From Endothia cerciana (lineage: Eukaryota; Ascomycota; Sordariomycetes; Diaporthales; Cryphonectriaceae), in assembly GCA_026119935.1 (NCBI GenBank), contig JALRMH010000027.1, forward strand, positions 62,001-126,000: DNA of 64,000 nt, written 5' to 3'. A model generated the notes under the pieces. It was given only the letters and a program-made list of their open reading frames with translations. It searched no databases and had not been told where the DNA came from. Made by a program: the position numbers and the translations under genes. Each line of letters opens with the position of its first letter. Positions within the stretch are counted from its first letter, which is position 1. This document shows, in pieces, positions 11,888-21,489 of this stretch.

Positions 11888-12830
11888 ATGGAGGTCTTGC
11901 ACACATCCTCTCCAACTTGAGGGAGCGGCTCCCTTGGGCCTCAGCACACAACTGCCGCCGCTAGCCGGGTCGACAGGCTTTCAAGGCGTTGACAAGAGTG
12001 CAGTAACGAAGCCACAGGCGCTTTGCTTCGTTATCGAGCTGCATACCGTGTGACAACCACGAGAATGCGGGGCGGGCTTCAGCAGGCACGCCTGGGGGCT
12101 TGGGCTGAGACCGTGTATCCACGGAGCCCGATATCGCGGTCCGGCAGTGAGAGCTAGCCTGCAGCGTACACCTCCTCGCCCTCATCCTGGCCATGACACG
12201 CATGATACTCGACGCGGGGCACTGACTGGGCCTGGTAGCTCTGGTCTGCCCTTCCAGTGTTCTGGCCTTCTCGGCAAGGAATTGCAGATTCTCTACGAGA
12301 TCCGGCAGCCGCTTTGAAACTCTTCTCGGTGCTCAATTGCGCGCCGACATCGATGGGGCCAATGCAGTTAATGACAGGCTAGGACGTGTCTGGTTCCGAT
12401 CATCCTCCTCGCCCAATCAAGTCTGCTCGGTCTACTCCCTTGTCCACGGCAATAACCATCCTGTGTGTTCTTGTACCCGGGCTTCAGTCTTGCTAGTCAC
12501 GGTTCAATGCGAGTCCGCCCCGTCTAGACGACTGGAGATGTATGCAGGCCCCGATGTACGGATCGCGGCAGGCCCCGACTTTAAGTATCCCCACCGAATT
12601 GGGATATATGTTCCTGTCCTCTCATGCATCGTTCCTGCCCTTTTCGTCGGTGAGAACTGCTCCTCGACATCTTGTACGTTTGATTTGTAATTTACCATAC
12701 TCTTTATATATGAATTCCCAATGTTCGACGTGGAAATCATCACCGACGCTCGTTCCATGTCATTGTGTTATAATATGCCAGCGGTATCTTATTGAATATC
12801 CCCGCCTCCAGTACGCTGCTAGTCCTTCCA
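11888..12830. other. intergenic, no gene recognised
   Basis: Short ORFs only, none with recognisable motifs. The right part must hold the promoter of the MFS gene. Confidence 0.5.
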
Positions 12831-15059
12831 ATGTTTGAGACCGAGGACTCGAAAGGCCCTGGGGCTGCCCTCGAGCCCCAGCATAGCCGTGAGTACATGA
12901 TGTCCTGGATGGCTCTGTACTTTGCTGTCCGAATTCGACTGACAACAGGGAAGGTGCAGGTCGGCTGCAACGCATAATATGCCGAATCAGCCAGATCGAC
13001 GAGCAGGACGCAAGGTCCCGATACCGCGAGGAGGCCCGAGACGACAATGTCGCCGACGAGGGCCACGGCACAACGTCCTCGGAGGAGGATCGGAAGTTCG
13101 TTGCCTTTGAGCCGGATGATCTGGAGAATCCATACAATTGGACCAATGTAGGTGATGCTTTTTGTGCCATACGAATAGGGGACTGATGTCAGGACAGAGG
13201 AAGAAAGCCTGCATCGTGGTAACAACGATGACAACAGTCGTGAACAGCACCATGGCGAGCTCCTTGCCCAGCAATGCCATTCCCTACATGATGAAGGAGT
13301 GGCACGTCACCTCGGAGTTGCAGCAGGTCCTGCCCATCTCCATGTTCCTCGTCGGTCAGTTTTGCTCCAAAGAATTTCTCGATCATGTCCATTGACAGCA
13401 TTCACGACAGGATACATCTTCGGTAAGCCTCGAAGATCATGGCCAGTGGCCTTGTAACCTTCCTTCTAATATTTTCCCCTCAGGCCCAATCATGTGGGCA
13501 CCTCTTAGCGAGCAATTCGGTCGGAAATGGTTCACGATAACGACATTCATTATATTCTGTATATGGACCCTCGCCTGTGCCCTGGCACCAAATTGGCCAG
13601 CTTTCCTCGTCTTCCGCCTCTTCGTAGGCGCTTTTGCCAGTGCTCCTATCGCGGTTGTCACTGGAATTTTGGCGGACATCTATGGCGAACCTCAGGCCAG
13701 AGGAAGAGCTATGGCCGCTTTCATGGCGGTGAGCGGACCGCTCCGATCCTTCCTTCCTTCCTTCCTTCCTTCCTTCCTTCCTCCCTTCCTTCCTTCCTTC
13801 CTTCCATCCCTCCCTAGTCCCCCTCTCCCGGCACTTGCATTGACAAAAGTCCCTCCAGACAACCGTCTTCGGCCCTCTCCTCGCCCCAATCATCTCCGGC
13901 TATTGCTCCCCGACCATCGGCTGGCGGTGGACATTCTGGATCGGCCTGATGTACGCTGGCGCATCCCTGGTCCCCCTGCTCTTCCTCCCCGAGACCTCCG
14001 GCCCGATCATCCTCATCCGGCGCGCCCGGCAGCTCCGCCGCCGGGATCCCAACTCGACCGTCATCGCCCCTCACGAGCTCGAGCAGCTCGATCTCGGCCA
14101 GCTCGTGGCGCGCGTGCTCACGCGCCCGATCCGCATGCTCTTCACCGAGCTGATAGTATCGGCGACCTGCGTCTACCTCGCTCTGTGCTACTCTATCTTC
14201 TACATGACCTTCCAGGCGTTCCCGATTATCTACGAGGACCTGTACGGCCTGTCCGCCGGCGTCGAGGGCCTGTGCTTCCTGACCATCGGTGCCGGGGCGC
14301 TGTGCGCCCTACCCGTCTTCTTCGGGTGGGATGCCTACCTCAGGAGGGCTGTGGCGGAGAACAGGCCGTGGACGAGGCGTGAGGAGTATAGGCGGGTACC
14401 ACTGGCGTGTGTCGGTGGCCCCCTGTTTGTAGTCTCACTATTCTGGCTGGGTTGGACGGCGAGGGATGGTGTGCCGTTCTTCGTGCCGATGTTGAGCGGG
14501 ATCCCGTTCGGCATGGGGTTCATGTTAATTTTTATGGCGCTGGTACGTCGAACTCTCTTTTATATTCCCGTCCAACTGTCATCCTACGGTCTCCTCTTGT
14601 CTTCACATATTTCTCTTGGCTTCCCGCTGAAGCCCGCCATAGCTCAACTACCTGACCGACGCGTACGAGATCTACGCCGCATCCGCCAACGCGGCTGCTT
14701 CGTGCTCAAGATCCCTCCTCGCGACCGTACTCCCTTTCGCCTCCACGCCCATGTTCAACCGGCTTGGCATCAACGGCGCGTGCAGTCTTCTGGGCGGGCT
14801 GAGCTTTCTGATGTGTGTCATCCCGTTTATGTTCATCTGGCAGGGCGAGAGGTTGAGGGCGGGCTCGAGGTTCTGCATCGAGCTCAGGAAGGGCAAGGAA
14901 GAGCTGGCTAGGAAGCTGGAGGAGCAGAGACGACGGGAGGGGAGGAGAGTCACAGCACTGATGGGAGAAGATGAGGAGAAGGGAAGGCGGGATGGAGGTG
15001 GGGGTGATGATGGGAAGCGGGGGGGGAGGGAGACCAGTATGACGAAAGAGGAGGCATAG
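12831..15059 (+). CDS. MFS drug/polyamine:H+ antiporter (DHA1 type)
   Basis: Seven exons are 12831-12888, 12960-13147, 13198-13354, 13411-13422, 13484-13728, 13859-14542 and 14643-15059, giving 586 aa. The product has a cytosolic N-terminus ending in the family hallmark DDLENPYNW, then 12 expected membrane helices with SEQFGRKW in the loop 2-3 signature, GWRWTFWI after helix 5 and PETSGP after helix 6. The C-terminal tail is long and charged (EELARKLEEQRRREGRR). Relatives export drugs, toxins or polyamines across the plasma membrane. Exon 4 is a 12-nt microexon coding GYIFG across both junctions. The start and first intron (acceptor at GTGCAG) are the least certain part; the other joins restore conserved sequence. 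Confidence 0.88.
13746..13806. repeat. CCTT/TTCC microsatellite in MFS intron 5
   Basis: An almost perfect tetranucleotide repeat (TTCC units with a few interruptions) occupies most of the left part of the intron at 13729-13858. It is pyrimidine-only on the coding strand. Confidence 0.9.
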
Positions 15060-16754
15060 CGGAGCCCAAATGTTGGGCTGATGGTTTGTGCAATGAGCAC
15101 TTAAACTCTGACAGGACGAATGGACGACTCGAGCTGTCATTGCGCCGACAAAATTGTATAGGCGATCATGCTCGAATAGGCTGATGTACTATTTGCAGAC
15201 CTTGCCTCTTGGTCTACTCTCCAGTGTCTAGAGACCTCCCGTGCGCCCCCCTTTTTCTCCGTTGAAGCGACGCCTCCGTCACTATGTCCATCACTGTAAG
15301 TCGCGGACCACCGAGAGATGAACGGGTGTTAGGCCATACTTGGGCTGTCAAAATAGATACCTTGTATATGGCAACGACTTTTTGTCGGATTAGCAAAAGT
15401 CAGTAAGGCACTATGAAACGCTCCCGGAGAAAACAGTAGTGATATTGAATTTATTGGCCAATGATTGGGCACGTAAGATGGTACTGGACCTGGACATTTC
15501 GGGAGGCGCTGGAAAGGAGGGGGGAGGGGGGCGGTGCAAGATTGGGAAGGCGGTAGAAGGTGTAATAATCAACGCTGGGTCCTGAAATTCCTGAAGTCGC
15601 CGGTAGTCTGGTTTTACTCTCGCATATAAGAAGGCTGTATAAGAAAAGCTGACTGTCTGATTAGTCTAACGCTGTCATAAATCCCAATGAAAATCCGGCT
15701 GGTACCGGTACTGTTGACTTTGGTATTAAGGGCATTTATTTCTATCAACGTGGCGCCCAGCCGTGACTCGTGAGGGCTACGGGGCGGTAATCTTAGTAGG
15801 GTGCTACTTAAGTAGACGACTGCCACTGCCGAATGAGCCTGCTGCTGCAGACGTAGCGTCGGTGTCATTTGAGGTTGTTACAATCGTGACTGGCTGGCTG
15901 TGCTGTTGATACTAGTTGGGGTCTGGCCCCAGCTCATTCGGCCGTAAGAGCATCATTTTGGACCAAGAAAAAGAAGAACAAAAACGGGCGGCATATATAC
16001 GAAGAGAAAAAGAGTCATTGAGGATTCTCGTGATAATAGAAGCACGGAAATAGTGGTGTCGAAAGCCGTTTTATTAATCGCGAGCAAAATATACACAGCT
16101 GGTGACCGAGACCCAACAACTACTTACTCGTTGTCCTTCCGAAATCTGCCAAGAAAATACCCGCTCTGATCCGCTGCACTTGACAATTAGTTTAGGTAGT
16201 GCATTTGGGAGCCTGAGGAAATCCGTGGGCTTAACGAGTCGTGCCTATTGTCCAATTATCCTCCAGCCCACGATAATACATAAAGCAAGGATTTTCAGTT
16301 GCTCCCTGGCGAGTGGAAGGTAAATGGTAGTGAAACAGCCTAACTGCGGGCAAACAGCTCCCGAGCAAGGTAGTCAATCTTCGAACTGACAACTTCAATC
16401 CTTACAATACAACCTGCCCACCCGCAATAAGGCAGCGTGATTGAAACGCCTGCCACAATAACATCGTCGTTTTTTACACATCTACCAATGCCTTACCTCC
16501 CAAAGATACCACCCCGGGCCCGAGGTCGACAGGGCCACCCAAAGAGCATTATACGAGCTGTATAGGGGTTTTCGGACACTTCCGATGCACTATGAGCACT
16601 GACGGCTTGGTTGGGTCCATAAGGACTTTAACAATGGCAGCAATCTCCTGGGTGAGTTGCCCAGACAGACTCGTCATGTCCACCACCTCAGTGGCTAGAG
16701 ATAGTAACTGGAATAGGGGGGCTGCATGAGACAAGTAGAGAGAAGCTAAGTGAC
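15060..16754. other. intergenic, no gene recognised
   Basis: No ORF with recognisable motifs and no convincing splice chain on either strand. Confidence 0.45.
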
Positions 16755-17000
16755 ATGGCCGTTCACTCAGAGGAAGAAAGCTTCGCTCTTCAACTGGTTC
16801 TTCGCTGGTCGCCAGTCCGGCTTGACATCTGGGGTGTTGTTCCTATCGTTCTAAATCTTGCCATAGGGGCATGGTCAACACTCAGGTCTTGGCCGGGCGA
16901 GGACTACCTCGCTATTGTTCAGACTGCCTGGTCTATCTTCGTACGTCATTACAGCTACCGCATGTGGGTATATAATGTTTTGTACCCCCCTCCTCCCGTA
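16755..17000 (+). pseudogene. possible C-terminal fragment of a fungal membrane-anchored hypothetical protein
   Basis: The frame beginning at 16755 reads LVLRWSPVRLDIWGVVPIVL followed by LAIGAWSTL and IVQTAWSIF. This resembles, from memory, the hydrophobic tail found at the end of some fungal hypothetical proteins (RWSP, then IQTAW). No upstream body is visible, so it looks like a relic. Chance similarity cannot be excluded. Confidence 0.25.
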
Positions 17001-17458
17001 TCAACATCTTTGGTTGGAACTATTTCAACTAACGGGACACGATGATTAACATCCCTAGTGGCTCTTACTGTGGTAGCATCCGTTACACAGATCGGAGGTA
17101 CTTAGATTCCCCGATCCCGGGATCTTTCATTCTTATCTGTCTATACAAGTAGGCCAGGAGGACATTGGATACAGTCTCTGCAAGGTCATCAGGACATATT
17201 TGAGGGAGCCCAGAGGTCATGGAGGAGTTTCCTGTAGATGCCATCAGTGTCGAAACAGATGAACCTTGTCGGGCGATCGTTACATATTTAGATAATCCCG
17301 TTACCTGATCAGTCGTCCCCCTTCCTGTGTGTTCATCTCGATTCCCGCCCATACCGGTGTTCCATCTGCTACATGCCAAGACGCGAAATTGTCGTGCGAT
17401 GCTCCAAGAATTCTCTTTCTCAAGGTTGACCTGAGTTACGACGGGGCTCTTGACCACC

Positions 17459-17880
17459 TGCGCCGCGCTCTAGGAGACACTGCACCATCGCTTCTTTTTC
17501 TCGCCTTCTCGCAGACTCCAGAGCATCTCCATCCTCAAGCTTCGCACCATTGCTTTAGCAACAAGTCTACGGCGGAGGGATCCTTGTAGAGCGCCGCAAC
17601 AAGAGCAAGTGGTGTCGGCAACCCGTCCTCAGGGCCACGACTAGGATCGGCGCCCTTCTCCAGCAGGAACTGGAGGAAGCCCACAGGCTTCCGGGCCATA
17701 CAGGCGACTACCAATGGCGTGCTCCGTCGGTCGAGGCTCATGGCGATGATGGATGAGTCCCTAGACATGAATGCCGAGAAGAGGGGGGCAGAGGCAGAGT
17801 AGACAGCTGCCCGAATAATAGCCTCCTCCTCGACATGCCTCGGCGAATACCTCTCCCAGTAGTGACATTTGTGACATGGT
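17459..17880 (-). pseudogene. ankyrin-repeat gene relic with frameshift
   Basis: On the minus strand one frame reads EEEAIIRAAVYSASAPLFSA, then RRSTPLVVACMARKPVGFLQ and FLLEKGADPSRGPEDGLPTP, a typical ankyrin pair, up to AVDLLLKQ. That frame then stops at 17535. In the neighbouring frame the repeat continues directly as GAKLEDGDALESARRREKEA and LLERGA. The switch is at about 17547-17552 and looks like a one-base insertion. The beginning resembles ankyrin proteins with a Cys/His-rich N-terminus (PCHKCHYWERY). No complete gene model was found. Confidence 0.6.
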
Positions 17881-17900
17881 CTACATCAGCTTAACAACTC

Positions 17901-18491
17901 GCCCCACTTGCCAAAGTCATGGTGTTTCCTGCGCTATACACGCAAAGCAATATCGACTAGACCAGGCGCTCGTTCGACTGGCCTCTGACTAGTGACTATT
18001 CCTTGTTTTGTGCTGCCCTTGTGAGCGCCGCTCTAGGGCTAATCTCCCGACGGAAAGGCTTTCACTCGACTGCTACTCATCACCGGGTGTTTTTGTTATT
18101 ACCATCATACCATAAACAGTACAATCAATAGCCTGTGCTCCAGGGCAGATATATTAATGTGATCTATCCAGGGCTCCGGGCTCGATCAGAATCGCTGTTG
18201 CATAGAGACCCCGGCATCACCCACATCGGCGATCATGTTGACGTCAGCGCTCGCCCAAATGGACGGGTGAGGAAACAGGTCGCGTGCAAGCAGGAATCTT
18301 TACCCGTAAGCCATATATCACGAGAACATGCGGTTATTGACTTTATGCTGTCTCGTCGATATCGCCAAGCAAAATGCAACATGTGGTCCTACGTGCAGTA
18401 TCGACGGATAGGCAACGAAGTACGGATCCAGTTCAACAGGGAGCGCAACACTTCGCCGGGTGAACTCGAGAAGGGACCACCCTCATCAGAA
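17901..18491. other. upstream region of the second MFS gene
   Basis: The MFS reading frame is open back to 18135, but that stretch has no features of an MFS N-terminus. I place the start at 18492 and treat this as promoter and leader. Confidence 0.45.
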
Positions 18492-19986
18492 ATGTTGTCC
18501 CCTTCACAACCAGGTCAGAATCCTGGAAAGGACAATGTTGTGCAGGTTGAGGTCTCGGGCGAGGACGATCCCTTCGACCCGAGGGATTGGCCTCTCGCAG
18601 CCCGCTGCAAGAATATCGCCATCTTGACTTTGCTCATCTTCGTCCAGGCGTGGGCGGGTGCCGCCGAAAGCATATCCAACAGTCAAGCTAGCAAGGAATT
18701 CGGCGTCAGTCAGACCGCAGAAAACTTGTCGACGGCAATGTGCCTCTTGGGCATCGGGTCTGGCGCGTTGTTCTACGGGCCGCTGTCTGAAACGATTGGC
18801 CGCAACCCGACGTACCTGATCTTCACGTTCGGGTATCTATTCTTCGTGCTTGGGTCCGCCATGACACCAACGTTTGGGGGTCAGATCGTCTGCCGGTATC
18901 TGGTCGGCTTGTCCTGCAGCGCAACACCGAGCATCAACGGTGCTAGTGTGCGCGACCAATTTCGGCCCGTCAAGAGGGCCTTTGTGTTCCCCGTTATCGC
19001 CTGGGCAAACGTTGCAGGTTAGGCCACCTCACAATTTCTCCTGTCGACGACGCTCTGGCTGACCCGGCACCACAGCGCCAGTCATCGCCCCTATAGCTGG
19101 CGGCTGGATCACCTCGAGGCTTGGTTGGCGTTGGACCGAATGGACGACATTGATCATCTCAGCGCTTGGTTTCCTGGTGGCCTTCTTCTTCCTGCCGGAA
19201 ACATACCTGCCGGCCCTACTTGATTGGAAGGCAAAGCAACTGCGTCAGGTGACTGGGGACGGAAGATACAGGTCTCAGCACCAAGGGTCTGCCGACTTCG
19301 TCCGCAGGATGAAGGAGACGCTGCCATTACCTGCCCGGTTCTTGGGCCGCGAGCCGGTCATTGCTGTCTTTGGCGCGTATCTTATCCTGATCTACATCCT
19401 ACTCTTCACCTTCCAGTCTGGTTTCGACTACACCTTCAAGGACGTGTATTCCCTATCTTCGGGCATGGAGGGTTCCTGCTTTGGAGCCATCGCTGCCGGT
19501 GCGATTTCTTTCACCCTACTTGCCCCGGGGCTATATAGCTGGGCACGCCGCAAGACACACTACCAACATGGCGCATACATCCACCCCGAATTCCGCCTCT
19601 GGCCTGCTATCGTGACCGCGCCTCTGCTCCCGGTCTGCCTATTCTGGCTCGGGTGGACTGACGACCCGAGCATTCCCATCTGGTCCGGCCTCGGCGCGTG
19701 TTTCTTATTCGGAATCATCCTGATCGATATTTACGTCAGCAGCTACGAGTAGATCATCGACAGCTACGGGGACCACTCGGCTGTCGCCTTGTCGAGCATC
19801 ACCATGGCGCGGTACATGATCGCCGGCGGCATGGTCATGGCAGCCCGTCCGTTGTACGAGGGTATCGGCGTACACTGGACCATGACACTCCTGGGGTGTG
19901 TCGCAACCGTACTGGCTCCGGCGCCACTCATCTTCTGGTGGGTTGGGCCTAAGCTCAGGAAGAGGAGCCAGTACGCTGAGGGTTGA
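18492..19986 (+). pseudogene. MFS multidrug transporter with one in-frame UAG (pseudogene or recoded)
   Basis: Exons are 18492-19017 and 19076-19986 (58-nt intron). The reading frame would give about 478 residues across a single TAG at 19750-19752. The protein follows the FLU1/TPO-type DHA1 family closely: DPFDPRDWP, AWAGAAES, GPLSETIGRNPTYL, FVFPVIAWANVA, GWITSRLGWRWTEW, ARFLGREPVIAV. After the stop the frame resumes with IIDSYGDHSAVAL, MARYMIAGGMVMAA and GVHWTMTLLGC to a natural end. In relatives the stop position is, as I recall, a tyrosine (YVSSYE-Y-IIDSYG), so a TAC/TAT to TAG change fits. Nothing else in the gene looks broken. A truncated protein would lack about the last two helices. 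Confidence 0.82.
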
Positions 19987-20452
19987 GGCAAGGAGTGGGC
20001 CTTGGACCTGGTACGCGGCCGCCTCCTAGCATGACACCGCAGAATGCAACACCTTGAAGGAAGATAAATCTGAGTTAGGATTTCCCGAATCCTCTGGCTA
20101 GGTACTATGTAATGTATTGAGATTGAAAACAGAAGTCTTCTTTCACAGCTGCGTAGGCCAACCACGTCATACCTCACGGGACGGCCCGGCAGGAACGGAG
20201 GACGGGGGGGGGGTACGTCATTTCGACAATCCGTGAACGTCAGCGAGAAGAGGAAGGATAAAACAATAAATCCAACAAGCCCGCCTGGAAACGAATTCTT
20301 GCCGCTTCTCGCTCCAACCAAGATCATCTCGACCCACTACAGTCTCACCACTCTCGAACTCTTAAGGAAAACAAGCATCCTTGGAACACCTAATTCATCC
20401 TTTCTGCATCTGATACCACGCCCGAACGCAACAGCATCCCAGGATAGACAAG
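19987..20452. other. intergenic, with a G10 tract
   Basis: G10 lies at 20204-20213. The remainder should hold the promoter of the small gene at 20453. Nothing else is recognised. Confidence 0.5.
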
Positions 20453-20716
20453 ATGGTCAAAGCTGTCGAGGATATCAAGTCCGGCCTCAAGGGCGTCAAA
20501 GGCACCGGCGACGCGATCCGCGGCAAGGCCATGGAAGCAACCGATGAGCTCTTCGACCAGGGTGCCAACCACCCCCAGACCGCAGCGTCCCAGACGAAGA
20601 ACCGTGCACTAGCGGACAAGGGGATCCAGGAGGCCGAGGCGGCGGACAGAAACATTGGCTCACGACACGGCCCGGTAGCATCATCATCAACAAACCCAGG
20701 TGCTGGTGGCTTATAG
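20453..20716 (+). CDS. small conserved fungal protein of unknown function
   Basis: Single exon of 87 aa. The sequence is helical and charged, starting MVKAVEDIKSGLKGVKGTGD, followed by AIRGKAMEATDELFDQ and AASQTKNRALADKGI, ending in a Ser/Gly-rich tail. It recalls short fungal stress-type proteins with GTGDxIRGxAxEATD motifs, which lack a known function. There is no signal peptide or membrane segment. The coding call rests on amino-acid composition and that similarity. Confidence 0.65.
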   Translation: MVKAVEDIKSGLKGVKGTGDAIRGKAMEATDELFDQGANHPQTAASQTKNRALADKGIQEAEAADRNIGSRHGPVASSSTNPGAGGL

Positions 20717-21489
20717 TCTTTGAAGTAGACCATGTGTTGTGCACGGGACGAGCAGGGGACTGCAGTATGAGGGACAGCACAGACGGGACAATGGAAGCAC
20801 ACCTGGGCAGGACCATTGCTTGGCTCGGGACTTTATTTTGTTATTTTGGCGGTTTTGATTCATCCTAGCACCTATAAACCTCCATTATATATGCTTAAAG
20901 AAACAAGTAAAGCCAAGGCCTGCTCGTCTACCATTACGTCCGGGCGTAAGCACCATTGTAGAGGGATCTTGTCATGTCTATGCCAATTTACATCTACGCC
21001 AAATTAACACGTGTAGAGCTGAGTGTTCCCGACTATGCTGGCGTCACTAAGAAAGCAGAAAGAACGCTTGAACAGATGAATAATGCATAAGCTTCTCAAA
21101 ATGCGTCTCTTACCGGCCGATATATGGATCAGAAGAAAAGGAGGGAAAAAAGAGACGGGGGGAAAAGATGGGGGGACGGTTGAGCCTAGAAATGACAGCC
21201 CTAACCCTCCAAAGGTAACCTTGTGTTGCCCCTGGGTCTCTCCCCGCAGCAACCCCCCCAGTGTTATCGCCGGCGACAGCATCACCAAAGTTGCGCCAAA
21301 TCTCCACCCTCGATTGCTCGCCAAGCATCTATTTGCCGGCGGGTTGTCTAGGGACCCATCGAAGCTAACCAGCTAACCTCGACTGTAACGTTGCTCACTG
21401 TTGATCCAACATCATGGCAACTCCCGCCATACTTCAGCTCGGACTGTCACCAGCGTGACAACAAAAGAAATGAGCGCATCACAAAGAAG
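20717..21489. other. intergenic, GH3 promoter region
   Basis: No gene is recognised. The GH3 frame is open from 21391, but the signal peptide begins at the ATG at 21490. Confidence 0.5.

Noticed and set aside
18135..18491. 119-codon N-terminal extension of the second MFS protein
   Set aside because: The frame is open but the sequence is unlike any MFS N-terminus. The ATG at 18492 gives the usual short leader before DPFDPRDWP.
19698..19763. A 66-nt in-frame GT-AG segment that would splice out the MFS stop codon
   Set aside because: It would remove a conserved membrane helix (CFLFGIILIDIYVSSYE region), so it is unlikely to be the normal intron. Kept only as a test.
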